Numbered from the stretch's first letter, positions 1-10,990 are shown. The stretch is DNA of 64,000 nt from Symbiodinium natans (GCA_905221605.1 CAJNDS010000446.1:1103743-1167742), one strand, 5' to 3'. The notes: generated by a model from the letters alone, not told the origin. Translations and numbers: made by a program.

Positions 1-1346
1 GATGAGGAGCTAGCCTTCAAACAAAAGCAAAGGGATGTGGACATGTACACGAAGAAGGTTCGGAAGTTGTTCTCAACTATGGACGCATCTGGCGATGGTG
101 CCATCAACTTGCAAGAGTTTGCCAAGCTTGTGCAGTCACCGAAGCTGCGTTTCTGGATGAGTCAGCTTGAGCTGGAGTACCATGATCTCCTGAGCCTTTT
201 TGAGTTTCTTGACAATGGTGACGGGCAAATCACATTGCCTCTTGGATTGCTTAGCCAGCGGTGATCTCCAAGAGCTTTGATTAGGTCAGTGGTGTCTGTC
301 CTTGATAAGCAATGGGGAGCGAAGTGACTGAACGGACCCGACAAATACCAACTGAATAAGCTAATTAATAGCTAATTATGTAGGGGTACTTTTTCTATTT
401 CATGTTGCTTGGTTTAACCCTGTTCTCCACAAGAATTCGTGCAACATGAGAACCACGGAGAAGCCCACAGTGTCAGGCAGTTGCGCGTGATTCTGTGAGT
501 GTGGCATGGCCATTCGCACCATCATCTGTTGGCGGAATACAAAGCTTAGCATGTTACTACACGCTCGTTGCATATCTTCTTGAATTCCATGGGGCGGTTA
601 GAATATTCGCCACTGGCTATCGGCCCACTTCCCTCAGTCCGTAGTAGCGCTTTGAGATTGTCTGTTGCGAAGCACATTGTTGTCCATGGAGGCAGTGTTC
701 AAGGGTCAGCTAGTCCTCTCCCACATGGGTGGTTGTCAAAATTATGGTCCCTCTCTGGATCCCTACTATGATACGGCGCCTAATATTTAGGGTACCCTAG
801 AAGGGATCATAAGTTTGACAACCACCCACATGGCTTGTGCTGTGCCAGGACTGAGTTCATCGAAGGAGCGGCCCGCCTGAAAGGCAGCGCAAAGGCATTA
901 GATGTTTGGCGCATGGAGTGCAAGATCGAAGTCTTGTTTCCAGCCACAATTGGAAAGCAGTGTGGCGTTTCGCACCGTGTAGTTTGCAGAAGCTGGTAAT
1001 CATGCCTGAGGAGTTTTAAGTTGGGTTGCACCTCCCGTCTAGGTTCGAGGAAGTGCTCAATCATCTAAGAGGGGGTCCTCCACGAGGAAGCAATCCAATG
1101 TCTCCTGCACAGAGCGAGGGGGACTTCGGTATGGAAACCGCAGGCGCGGCTTTCCCAATGAACTTTCAATACTTTGCGATTAGATTGGCTTCCACAGCCC
1201 GTTTAGGATGGGAGTGCTTGGTTTTAGCAACTCAGGAGTCGTGGAGGGCATCTTTGCACTCTCTGGCTACCAGCACATGTCTCTTTGTCAGCGAGATTGG
1301 CATGCGCGCGACAGAAGTCACAAGCAGTTGGGTCATACAAATATAA
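1..1346 (+). CDS. EF-hand C-terminal region of a channel-like protein (5' partial, at least 3 exons)
   Basis: The reading frame is open at the window edge. Exon 1 (1-236) carries two EF-hand-like loops: MDASGDGAINLQEF, and FLDNGDGQITL, which is finished by TEF from exon 2. Exon 2 is 849-935 (EFIEGAARLKGSAKALDVW) and exon 3 starts at 1043 (FEEVLNHLRGG). Intron 1 (237-848) has a GC donor and AG acceptor; intron 2 (936-1042) is GT-AG. Joining them keeps phase and gives one continuous reading. From family knowledge, EF-hand tails with 'FWMSQLELEYHDLLSLFEFLD' wording occur in dinoflagellate voltage-gated ion channel proteins, where they would act as a cytosolic calcium sensor. Exon 3 stays open to a stop at 1344-1346, but its true end is unknown because several GC or GT donors are possible. 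No transmembrane part is in the window, so 'channel' is inference. Confidence 0.75.
727..827. mobile_element. MITE-like element, family A (TIR GGGTGGTTGTCAAA)
   Basis: About 101 bp with terminal inverted repeats GGGTGGTTGTCAAA / TTTGACAACCACCC and ACAT on both sides as a possible target duplication (723-726, 828-831). It lies inside intron 1 of the EF-hand gene. A second copy is at 17709-17790. Confidence 0.7.
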
Positions 1347-2535
1347 ATATCTAAATATAAGTATATAAATATATAAATTTATTTATATATAGATATATAA
1401 ATATATTTATATATAGATATATAGATATATAAATATATAAATATGTAAATATATAAATTTATTTATATATAGATATATAAATATATTTATATATAGATAT
1501 ATAAATATATAAATATATAAATATATAAATATATAAATATATAAATAGATAAATAGATAAAAGATAAATATTAAATATTTAATAAATATATAAAATATAA
1601 ATATAATATATAAATATATAAAATATATAAATATATAAAATATATAAAATATAATAAATATAAATATATATATAAAATATATAATATATATATAAAATTA
1701 TATAAATATATAAATATATTAAATATTATACTACGTCGTAAAAATATATAAATCTATCTATAAATATGTTAAATATGTAAATATGGTAAATATGTAATAT
1801 GTAAATATGTAAATATGTAAATGTAAAAATATGTAATATGTAATATGTAAATATGTAAATATGTAACTATGTAATGAACAAACATGTACAATATAAATAT
1901 ATAAACAAAGAAACATATCAACATATAACATATAAACATATATAAACATATAATATATAAATATATAAATATTATAAATATCTATAAAATATAAATATAT
2001 AAATATATAAATATATAATATATATTAAAATATATAAATATATAAATATATAAAGATATTTAAATATATAAATATAAAAAATATATAAATATGTAAATAT
2101 ATAAATATATAAATATAAAATATATATAAAGATAACATATAAAATATATATAATATAAAATATATAAATATATAAATATAGATAAATACAAATATATAAT
2201 ATATAAATATATAAATATATAAATATATAAATATATAAATATATAAATATATAAATATATATATATATAAATATATATAATCTATACATCTATAAATCTG
2301 TAAATCTATAAATCTGTAAATCTATAAATATATAAATATATAAATATATAAATATATACATATATAAATACATACATATATAAATATATAAATATATAAA
2401 TTATCAATATATAAGTATATCATGTATAGTGAATATGCAATATATAAATATAATAAATATATAAATATCGAAATTTGTAAATATATATCATTATATATAT
2501 ATAAATAAGCAAATAAATAAATAAAAAATATATGA
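1335..2535. repeat. AT-rich low-complexity tract (ATAAATAT-type)
   Basis: About 1.2 kb made almost only of A and T in ATATAAAT-like units, without coding signal. It begins just after the open exon 3 of the EF-hand gene and ends at the left arm of the inverted-repeat element at 2531-4680. Long reading frames here are simple-sequence artefacts. Confidence 0.9.
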
Positions 2536-4680
2536 TGCTACCCCCCCCCCCCAGCGACCTACCCTTTTTAGGCCTTTTTAGGCCTTTTTAACAAAAAACA
2601 ACAAAGAAGGCCCAAAAGTCGCGTAGTTAATCACCGGGTAATGAAGGACAGTTACTGGGACACCCACCTCACAGACCCCGATAAGCCAGCATTTGGAAGA
2701 ATCTACATTTTGAATCTGAAGCGGACAATGCTGTTTTTAGATGTTTAGATCAGTGTTTTTCTATGCAAATTGTGCGTTTTAAAGGGCAATTAATGTTTTG
2801 TTGAGCAACTAATTTATTTATACAATTGTGTTTGTACGAGGCAAAGTATTAATCAAATAGTGAAACATTTTTCTTGGTTCTATGCGAATTTAGCTACTAG
2901 AGTAATTATTAAGCAAAGAGCCCAATTTGACTCGAGTGAATACCATTTAAGGGAGCATACTCAACCAAGATACGAAATAGACACCATTCCCAACCAAAAT
3001 ATGGCAAAGTGTGGGTTTAAAGTGCAAATACTGTATTTATACAATTGTGCTTGTACTAGGCAAAGTATGCTCTCTGAAAAGTCCACTGAAATACCTTATG
3101 TTTACATATTCATGAATCGTTTTTATTTTTGAAATAATCATTTTATGCGAATTTAGCTACTAGAGTAATTATTAAGCAAATAGCCCAATTTGACTCAAGT
3201 GAATACCATTTAAAGGACCATACTCAACCAAAATACGAAATAAGCACCATATACAACCAACATATGGCAAAGTGTGGTTTAAAGGGCAAATAGTGCTTTG
3301 TTGAGCAACTAATGCATTGAAACAGTTGTGTTTATACCAGGCAAAGTATTATTGAAATACTATCTGCAAAGTCAAATGAAACACCTTATGTTTACATATT
3401 CATGAAACAATTTTTTTTGAAGTATTCATTCTATGCGAATTTAACTACTAGAGGAATTCTTAAGCAAATAGCCCAATTTGACTCAAGTGAATACTATTTA
3501 AAGGACCATACTCAACCAAATACGAAATAAACACTTGCGGAAATGGAAACGGTTCTACCTACATAACAATGAGACAAAGATTGCTGAAGTATTCACTAAA
3601 GACCACTTGTATACTATGTCTGAAAAGCACAATTTGCATAAGCAAGCTTAAAAATGCACAATAATGGAAATCGGTTCTACTTACATAACGATGAAACAAA
3701 GATGTCTGAAGTATTCAATAAAGACCACATATATACTATGCTTGAAAAACGCAACTTGCACAATCAGGCTTAAAAAATGCACAAGAATCCTAGAAAAGTA
3801 CTTCTAAAGTGAAGGCCATACCACAAGCAAATTCACAAATACGTAAAAACATCCAAAAGCGCAAGCTTTTCAGGAGAATCTCTGGTGAAGTTTGGATTAT
3901 AGGGTTTTGGGGTATCCCTGGACGAGTAGGAGTCACTTTTTAAGCAAACAATTCTAAGCAATAAATGCTTTTTCTCAAGACAAGTATTGCAAATGCTGCT
4001 TCTAGATAATTAATCGCATTTACCAGGCAAATATTATCCATGCGAATTTAGCTACCAGAGCACCAAGTAATGGCTGAATAAGGTCTACTACACTTGAGTG
4101 CAACCAAAAGATGCACTAAACACTAGCGGCTCTACTTACATAATAACGAAACAAAAAGTTCTGAAGCACTAGAAAGACCACTTGTATACTATTTTTGAAA
4201 AGCACAATTAGCATAAGCACACTTAAAAATGCGTAGTTGTTGCCTCGTGACCGTGAAGGCGAACCAAAAAGCCAAAATACCAAAACCAAAAAACCAAAAA
4301 TACCAAAACCAAAAAAAAAAAAACCAAAAAAAAAAACCAAAAATACCAAAAAAACCAATTTTCTGGGGCTCTTGGAGAAGCCTCATAGGAATTTCCTGAG
4401 AGTCCCGGAAAATTGTTTTTTTGGTATTTTTGTTTTTTTGGTTTTGGTTTTTTTGGTTTTTTTGGTTTTGTTTTTTTGGTTTTTTTGGTTTTGGTTTTTT
4501 GGTTTTTTTGGTTTTGGTATTTTTGGTTTTTCTACTGTCCCGTGTATGCGATTTTAGTTGTATTTTAGTCTACGCCCTAGGAAATACGCTATATTGCACA
4601 CCGAGTTTGCTTGCAGTGCAGCTGTGACTTGAGACAAGGCGAAAAAGGGTAGGTCACTGGGGGGGGGGGGTACCATATAT
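2531..4680. mobile_element. 2.1 kb element bounded by inverted repeats with poly-C/poly-G
   Basis: The left arm (2531-2570) reads poly-C followed by AGCGACCTACCCTTTTT. The right arm (4642-4680) is its near-perfect reverse complement, AAAAAGGGTAGGTCACT plus poly-G. Both arms abut TA-rich sequence. The interior is AT-rich, unlike the surroundings, and has diverged direct repeats: a unit of about 270 bp at about 2880, 3147 and 3433, and a unit of about 120 bp at about 3541, 3664 and 4125. No transposase frame is visible. It may be a non-autonomous element in an intron of the EF-hand gene, if 4781-4993 is that gene's last exon. Confidence 0.55.
4257..4540. repeat. CCAAAAA / TTTTTGG long hairpin
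   Basis: An approximately 105 bp run of CCAAAAA/CCAAAACC units (4257-4362) is followed, after a spacer of about 55 bp, by about 120 bp of TTTTTTGGTTTTGG units (4416-4540). The two arms are reverse complements, so the transcript or single strand could fold into a very long hairpin. It lies in the 2531-4680 element. Confidence 0.75.
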
Positions 4681-4780
4681 ATATATATATATATATATTC
4701 AAATAAATTAATATAAACAAATAAATTAGAACAAAATATTCTGAACATCTACTCGCATCTGTCTCTCCTTCCAACTACAG

Positions 4781-4993
4781 TCACTCCCTGGCCAATATCA
4801 GATGTTTGCAACAATGGAATTCTCGAGCACGTTCATGGGCACATCGTACCTGCAGAAGCAAGAGGGCTTTACATCGACAAGGAACAATCTCTTTAGACTT
4901 TCTTCGGTGCAAATGCCGAGGAAATCAACAGGGCGAAGGACATCCGTCTCACAGATTTCAGAGATAGAGCCTTTCGATGAGGAAGCCGAATAA
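4781..4993 (+). CDS. C-terminal exon, possibly of the EF-hand gene
   Basis: A strong acceptor (TCTCCTTCCAACTACAG) is followed by 70 open codons and a TAA at 4991-4993. The product is hydrophilic, serine/threonine rich, and ends QISEIEPFDEEAE. No domain is recognised. The exon starts in phase 0, which could join exon 3 of the upstream EF-hand gene through a phase-0 GC donor; that link is inference. The acidic tail is typical of a cytosolic C-terminus. Confidence 0.6.
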   Translation, partial: SLPGQYQMFATMEFSSTFMGTSYLQKQEGFTSTRNNLFRLSSVQMPRKSTGRRTSVSQISEIEPFDEEAE

Positions 4994-5203
4994 ACTGCCA
5001 CATGCCGCCAGTACAGTTTGCATGTTCACGTTCAGCAGCAAGATTTCCCCACGCGTGCCAAGCTCCGTGGGCATGTATGGTTTCACTCTGTGCGCGTTCA
5101 TGTGTGCGCGTGCGTAGGCGTAAAGCGTTCTTTGCTCATACAAGAAAAGGAGTTGCATTTGCTGCATGCAGAGCCAGGGTTTGGTTTCCTTTGTTCCAAA
5201 ATG

Positions 5204-5290
5204 GGGGTTTACCAAGCAAGATCCCCAAAGAATAGGATCCCCTTCTTGCAATAAGGGCCCCAATAAGGTACCCCCTAATTTCGGAAAACT
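5204..5290. mobile_element. MITE-like element, family B (TIR GGGTTTACSAA)
   Basis: Starts GGGGGTTTACCAAGC and ends CCCCCTAATTTCGGAAAAC. The interior shares 'AGGATCCCC' and 'CCCCAATAAGGTACCCC' with other copies near 5575-5690, 13554-13655, 19480-19580, 28570-28665, 29144-29200 and 56014-56085. Confidence 0.55.
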
Positions 5291-5350
5291 TCAAATACAC
5301 AGCAAAAACACACACACACACACACACACAGCATCGACCACTGGCCCTGA

Positions 5351-5512
5351 TGCCGCCCCTAAACCCTAAACCCTAAACCCTAAACCCTAAACCCTAAACC
5401 CTAAACCCTAAACCCTGAACCCTGAACCCTAAACCCTAAACCCTAAACCCTATACCCTAAATCCTAAACCCTAAACCCTAAACCCTAAACTCTAAACCCT
5501 AAACCCTACACC
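5351..5512 (+). repeat. Interstitial CCCTAAA telomere-type array
   Basis: About 22 tandem CCCTAAA units with a few variants (CCCTGAA, CCCTATA). About 80 bp of unique GC-rich sequence follows and then a short TTTAGGG run at 5592-5620, so the unique piece is flanked in the CCCTAAA...TTTAGGG orientation seen around many exons further right. Confidence 0.95.
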
Positions 5513-6093
5513 GCGGCTGAGGCCGACGACTCTCGACAGCTCCGCAAGGTCGGGGGCCATTTGCTGCCAGGGGATTTACGAAAACAGGGTCTAGGGTTTA
5601 GGGTTTAGGGTTTAGGGTACCCTTTTTGGGGATCCCTTTAAGGGGATTCTGTTCGATTAGTGGTACCTCTATTTTGGGAAATACCCAAATCACTTTTGAA
5701 CATCAAAAAAGGCCCTTCAGCTTCCTTCGGCTTAGGCCCCGACACCTAAAGCAAGCCGCAGTTGAGGATTCCGTTTCGGGTGACATGTGCCTTCGCAAAG
5801 CACCTGGCGTTGCGGTTCGAGGGATGTTGAAGTTTGAGGCTTCTTGTTCTGAGTTGTGGAGAGGCTTGGGGCTACTAAGGATTCATTCGAGGCTTGGTGG
5901 GGAGTGATGGTTTTTTTTGGGAGCGAGGGTTTAGTCGGCAGTGCGGAGACACACGTAGGTCAGGGGGACGTCGCCTTGTGATCAGAATTTCATGGGCGCT
6001 GTTCGAGAGCACGCATCCCACCATTTTGGTGAGCACTTGTGTAGATGGGAGATGGCTGGGACCGGGATCCACGGGCTGCGCTGGACTTCTGAG

Positions 6094-6567
6094 CTGCATG
6101 GCACCCTGTCTGGAGGAGAATAGCGATCTCCTGCGATCCCAACCTGAGAAGCTGCCTGGAGCTTGGTGAGCGGACGAGATGTCGAGTCTTGTAGGATCGA
6201 AAAATTGCAGAGTTTCTGTCAGCAGCTTTGGCCTGTTTTGGCCGGAAAGATGTTCAAAGTGCCTGTGCAAGAACTGTCCGAGCTTTGGGAAGGTGGAAGT
6301 GGCTGGCTGAGCGAACAGGCCCGCAGTTTCATCAGTCAAAACTCCGCTTACGTTTTTGGCTGTGCTCGGCTGTGTTCCTAGCACGTCCTTCAGAACCCAA
6401 GCCTTGCCCCAAGCTTCAGTGAGTAGGGGCCCTTCACCTCTTTGAAGCACATGCCTTGTCGCCGAAACCTCCCACTCGCTTTTTGTAGCCCTTTCAGGGC
6501 TGACCCTGGTTCAGCGCAACTCCGCCCTACCGGAGGACTTCCCTGAGGCCAAGGGGACCAGGGATAG
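6094..6567 (+). CDS. Three phase-matched exons of an unrecognised protein (partial)
   Basis: Exon 6094-6165 (CMAPCLEENSDLLRSQPEKL) ends at a consensus donor GTGAGC. Exon 6195-6292 (ending VPVQELSELWE) ends at GTGGAAG. Exon 6498-6567 (LTLVQRNSALPEDFPEAKG) follows the acceptor GTAGCCCTTTCAG. All three join in phase. The first intron would be only 29 nt (6166-6194, GTGAGC...TTGTAG); without removing it the frame hits a stop. No family is recognised. The opposite strand also has a 191-codon open frame (5875-6450), but the three-exon chain with splice sites is the better explanation. Confidence 0.55.
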
Positions 6568-7164
6568 GTTGGGCGGTGGGTGTTGGGGAGTTTTTGTTGG
6601 AGTCAATGAACAGCCCGCTGAGCCAAGCGCAGTGGAGCATGTCTGGGCTCAGAACAAGCGTTCCTACAAATTGCTGAAGAACCCCCCCCAAAAAATGAAA
6701 ATATTCTTCCTTATCAAGGGGAATATCATATAGTTTTTTTTTTAAAGGGAAGGCGGTGGGATCTTTGGGCTAGGTCGTTTAGGGTATATGGGGGTTGCGT
6801 AGGAAAAGAAGGCTTTCTTCGAGTCTCACGCCCCATTGCCCACTCACCTGTGCATGTCTTGTCAACCTTTGGCTTCCCAGATGATGAGATTTGCTTCCAA
6901 GCGAAGCCCTCGGCCCTCAACCCATCCTAACCCCTACTTTTCCCGGTAGGAAAGCTCCAGGGCATCATGAAATCCCCCCGAAACCCCGCAAACAAAACTC
7001 CCCAAACCCTAAACCCTAAAATCTTGAGAATGTGAGGGGCAACCGGATAACCTGCTGGACTGTTTAGGGGTGGGTCTTAGCTTCCTGTGGTTTGTCCTTG
7101 TCGACGTGGTTGGGGGGGGGGGGGGGGCGTTTTAGCTCTCCCAGGTTTGTCTTGTTCAATGCAG

Positions 7165-7203
7165 GTAATAAAGGGATGTCCCTCGCATGATTGGTTTCAC
7201 AGT
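7165..7203 (+). CDS. Small internal exon
   Basis: Acceptor CTTGTTCAATGCAG, 13 codons (VIKGCPSHDWFHS), then donor GTGAAGTC. Both ends are in phase 0. Product unknown. Confidence 0.35.
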
Positions 7204-7879
7204 GTGAAGTCATACCGATGTGGTCGTCGAGGCTTGTATATTTTTCTTATCTTATGCGAGCCATTTCTTGGGGCCCGACTGATCACTTGGTCTGAGCTTG
7301 ACATGATATAGAGGGGTAGTACAGTTTGACGAACGGACCCACGGACCTTGCCTGCCTTGTGCGAGAGTGAGCGACTAAACCCTAAACTCGAAATCCTAAA
7401 TCCTAAATCTGCCCAAAACACCCCTCCCCCCCAAACAAAACCCCCATTCACGCGGGAGCAACTGTGAGGATGGGCCCTTCTCGGTCAGAATGAGCGGAAT
7501 CGATAAGACGGCCACCGATGAGGTGCGGAGCGGTAACTTGGGTTTAGGGCTCCGGGTACCATAAGGTTCATAGGGTTTTGGGTCGAAAAGGGTTTAGGGT
7601 TTAGTGTTTAGGGTTTTATAGGGTTTCGGGTGAAAAAAGGGTTTACGGTTTTGGGTTTAGTGTTATATGGTTGCAGGGTTGTAGGGTTTCGGGCTCCAGA
7701 TGCAGGGTATCATAAGGTACCTGTTGGTTGATCCGTCGCCATTGCCGTTGAAGTGATAAGTGCAGTGCAGTACCGTGCAGTGCGACCTCCGAGTTGAAGT
7801 GCTTGCTGCCGAGGCGAGAAATTGACAGCCTTTCACCTTCGTAGGCCTTCGTGCTGCATGGTGCTTGCCGTTGTGTCAG

Positions 7880-7963
7880 GACATCGAGAAATACTTCGTG
7901 GAACGTTCCGAGCTCAGCGCTGGTCTGGATGTACATTTCTCTGAAGGGAGTACATTATGCGAC
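7880..7963 (+). CDS. Internal exon with consensus splice sites
   Basis: 28 codons (DIEKYFVERSELSAGLDVHF...) lie between acceptor CCGTTGTGTCAG and donor GTGAGTTT, phase 0 to phase 0. Charged and amphipathic; no family recognised. It is one of the cleanest exons in the left half. Confidence 0.55.
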
Positions 7964-8239
7964 GTGAGTTTTCGGGATGTCGCTGTAGGAAGTGCTTGTG
8001 GCTGTAGTCCATGTGCAGAAGTCTGCCCATGATTCGTCTCGAATGACTAAACTGAAGGTGGCCATCCTTGGTCACCAAACCCTTTGCGCCCCAAAAAGCT
8101 ATCAAGATTATCGCGGGGGGGGGGGGGGGGGGGGGCGTCGAAAGATGCCCTAGCCCATGCAGCAAGTTCTACGGTTTCTTTTGCTTTTGCACTTTGGTAT
8201 GGCCGACGCGGTACAGGATTTTGGCAGCTGTGTGTCCAG

Positions 8240-8483
8240 GCGACGTGAAGGTCAAATCCGTGGAGCAGTTTGATGTTCCGCGGCATACAGCTCGCATCGA
8301 CTTCCACGACAAGGCTCGAGAATGGTTGAGAATCATATGGGCAAGTTCCCACAGAGAGCTCTTGTCAGATGCCTTGCTTAAACCCCGTTAACCAACGTGA
8401 GGCCTCGCTGGAGGTTGCCCGGATCTCGGAAGCAAGCAAACGTCCAGAGCTTTGTGACATGGGCCCCAAGAGGACGGTGGCTA
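8240..8483 (+). CDS. Two coding exons, possibly of one gene
   Basis: The first exon (8240-8344, or to about 8386) encodes GDVKVKSVEQFDVPRHTARI and goes on through DFHDKAREW. The second (8402-8483) encodes ASLEVARISEASKRPELCDM and ends at a GT donor. The first can also read on through SSHRELLSDALLKP, which overlaps a 43-bp sequence repeated exactly at 8864-8906. Phase between the two is not settled. Product unknown. Confidence 0.45.
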
Positions 8484-8906
8484 GTGTTTTAGGGCTTTGC
8501 AGTCAATCCAAGCTGACTAGTCAGAAGGTAGCCCCAGCTAAGCAACCCCAGAAGCTGTCACCACCGACCCAGCACCGCCGAAGCCCCGAACCACATGCAG
8601 GAGTATTGAGCGTCGAAACAAGGTTATGCTGACAGCCCTTGAGGGAAGCAGAAGCACAGCCCTTTTTTTGTTGCTCAGACTCCGCTAGTTTAAAAGAACA
8701 GAAACCACCCGAAGCCAACAAGCGGAACTGCCAAAAGTCTGGGGTGCCGACCAGGAACGCAGTCCGAAAACCCCAAGCCTCAACGAAGTTTGTATGAGGG
8801 CTGTTGCACAACATTGTGTGCCAGGTGTGACAAAGAGCCAGCAATGCAAAGAGACCAACATCTCCCACAGAGAGCTCTTGTCAGATGCCTTGCTTAAACC
8901 CCGTTA
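8348..8906 (+). repeat. Exact 43-bp direct repeat pair (8348-8390 and 8864-8906)
   Basis: The 43 bp from CCCACAGAGAGCTCTTG to AAACCCCGTTA are identical in both copies, 516 bp apart. Both read HRELLSDALLKP in one frame; the second copy has an acceptor-like TCTCCCACAG in front. This looks like a duplicated exon fragment. Confidence 0.8.
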
Positions 8907-8995
8907 TGTCCTGTCGTAGCTGAGGCCATTCAGCTTAGCGGCTGGCGCCTCGTGGGTGTGTGGTTCCAGGGGGGGGCCGTGAATGTCGGAACTAG

Positions 8996-9180
8996 TTGCC
9001 GCTCAACCTCACCACCCCATGTGCTTCGTTTGTGCTGATGAAGTTCACGAAACACCGAGTGTTTGCATTCGAGGCCCAGCAAATTGCAGCCATGAAGACT
9101 TGCAACCTGTATGTCAGGAGCGGCTATCAAATGCCAACGTCCAAGGGGTAGGAGTCGAAGTACAAAAGACCCCTCGTTGA
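8996..9180 (+). CDS. Coding exon, possible C-terminus
   Basis: About 61 open codons from an AG at 8994-8995, rich in Cys/His at the start (HHPMCFVCADEVHE) and ending VQGVGVEVQKTPR with TGA at 9178-9180. A GT just before the stop could instead be a donor. No domain assigned; the Cys/His spacing is suggestive but not a complete zinc motif. Confidence 0.4.
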
Positions 9181-10093
9181 GTCGTCAATCACTTTTATCA
9201 AAAGAGTTTGTGAGCAACAGCTTCGGGCGCCAAAGAACACACCTTAGCCCCTTAGCCGCGTCCAGGCCACAACCTTCTCCGGCGGAAGGTGAAGGTGGAG
9301 TTGTGGACCGAAGCGGACATGGGCTTCCCGGCAGAATCGGACGGTTCTGCCGCTTATGTTAAACGAACATCTCATCACCCCGTCTCCTTGTAAACCTGTC
9401 CAGCACACGCTCTCTCTTGAGAGCATAGCCCCTGGAATTGAGCTACAGGCACAAGCACCGTGATGGGCGCGAAACCGCTGAAGCCGCATCTCGGCCAATG
9501 ATCACCACGAGTCGAGCCTGCCATGAAGAAACCCCGGGCTTGGTGTCATAGAGGCATATGAAGCAGGGTTTATGTTGCTGGTTTTGGTGAGTGCATATAA
9601 GGTTCTTTTTAGTGTTGGTGAGTGTATGAACCCTACTTCATATGCCCATACCTGACATCCGGCCTTAAAACGGTACTTAACCTCCTCAAACGAGATACCC
9701 ACTCGAAGCTCGAAGCGGTTCAAGCGTCCAGGCCAGTCCACGGTCAAGAGACTAAGCTTTGTAGGGCCTGTAGCATCCATGTTGTAGCTCAGAATTTGTT
9801 GTGGGGAGGGGCTCGTGTGGAAGCTTCTGATTGATCCCGAGGTACATCGGCCCCTTGCCAGATGAACCTCCTTTCAAGGTGGCAATGCTTTTGGGCTGTT
9901 AGTTGCGAGCCTCGTTAGTGTTTTTGGGTATGGTCCGCGCTTGTGGGGTGTTGGAGCTGCAGAAGGTTGCGGAAGGTTCAGCATACCTCCTGTAACATGG
10001 CATCATTCGGGGACTAAGCTAAGCGGAGTATTGCAGACTGCATCGCGCCCTAGTCCGAAGCATGCCTCCACCCCTCCACTGCCATGCCCGCAG
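9181..10093. other. No gene recognised
   Basis: Mixed-composition DNA with several short open stretches on both strands but no exon with convincing splice sites. Nothing repetitive stands out. Confidence 0.4.
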
Positions 10094-10373
10094 GTCATTG
10101 TCAAAGGCTTGGACAAGTCTGTCAATCAGCGGGACTGCTGCGACTTTGACTGGCTGCTTCCTTCTGAACCCCTCAGCATCTTGGGATGTTCACCCTTATG
10201 CTAACAGTCGATAATAGGGGGTGCCATAATCCCTTTTCAGGACTGTTCGTATAAGGGGGAGCAGTAACATCCCGAGCAGCATCATAAACTCCAAGGCGTT
10301 GCCAAAAAGTTACGAGGCTTGGTTGGACCCTTTACAGGAAAGTAAAAAGCATCTAGGCAGAGTTTCGGCTTAG
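10094..10373 (+). CDS. Coding sequence interrupted by a small element
   Basis: After the acceptor GCCATGCCCGCAG the frame reads VIVKGLDKSVNQRDCCDFDW and continues to EPLSI (10094-10180). It is then interrupted by the family C element at 10181-10276. Beyond the second copy of the 7-bp target site the frame resumes (INSKALPKSYEAWLDPLQE) to a TAG at 10371-10373. Removing the element plus one CAGCATC copy (103 bp, not a multiple of 3) restores one frame. Product unknown. It is either an intron made by the element or a disrupted exon. Confidence 0.6.
10181..10276. mobile_element. MITE-like element, family C (TIR TTGGGATGTT) with 7-bp target duplication
   Basis: TIRs TTGGGATGTTCACCC / GTAACATCCCGAG, with interior GGACTGTTCGTATAAGGGGG shared with other copies. 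It is flanked by CAGCATC on both sides (10174-10180 and 10277-10283). Relatives lie at 15813-15891, 42427-42478 (partial) and 56453-56551. Confidence 0.8.
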
Positions 10374-10825
10374 AGACACAAGTTTGGAGTAGCAGGACTT
10401 GGGCTACTTCTTCTGGGACCGAGATTGCGAGTGCAAGGAAGTGGCTGCGGTCTTACTTGGCTTTGAGCAGTTGAGACTGCTGCCGCTCTTGCAGTTGCTT
10501 GCAGCTTGCTCTTTGCGGTTACTGTTCTGGTGTGTTACGGCATAAGGCGGAGCCATGCCATAGTGCAAAGACGTGAGCACGGGAGGGGCTCGATTTGTCA
10601 GGAAGAGTGGTTGGTACTGTGTTTATCATGTTGTGGGTTCAGAGTTGCTTCATGCACTCTCCTTTTCCTTTTTCCAGCGTTCTTTGAGCTCGGTTGGGAG
10701 GGTTTTTAGTCCACGGGCCCCAAGGGACACGGTTTTCCCCCTCAACAGCTTGTCGTACAGAGATCAGTCGTTCCATGCCACCAGAGTCCTTTTTTGCATT
10801 GTTCGTGATTTTGCTCCACCTCCCT

Positions 10826-10990
10826 CTTCCCCGCCCTCTCCCCCTCCATCTCCCCCCTCGCCCTCTCCAGCTCCCTCGCTCCCCTCCTCTCCCCCTCCTC
10901 TCCCTCCTCCCTCTCCCCCTCCCCCTCCTCTCCCTTCCTCCCTCCCCCCCCCCTCTCCCTCCCTCCATCCTTCCCTCCTTGCCCCTTCAG
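10826..10990 (+). repeat. CT-rich tract acting as a long polypyrimidine tract
   Basis: About 160 bp of almost pure C and T (CCCTCTCC/CCTCCC units) ending CCTTGCCCCTTCAG, directly before a convincing exon. Confidence 0.8.

Noticed and set aside
5351-5512. True chromosome end
   Set aside because: The array is internal, short, variant-rich and followed by unique sequence; arrays in both orientations continue through the window.
5875-6450. 191-codon - strand frame
   Set aside because: The + strand has three phase-matched exons with consensus sites across this area; RNY-rich codons make the reverse strand open as a by-product.
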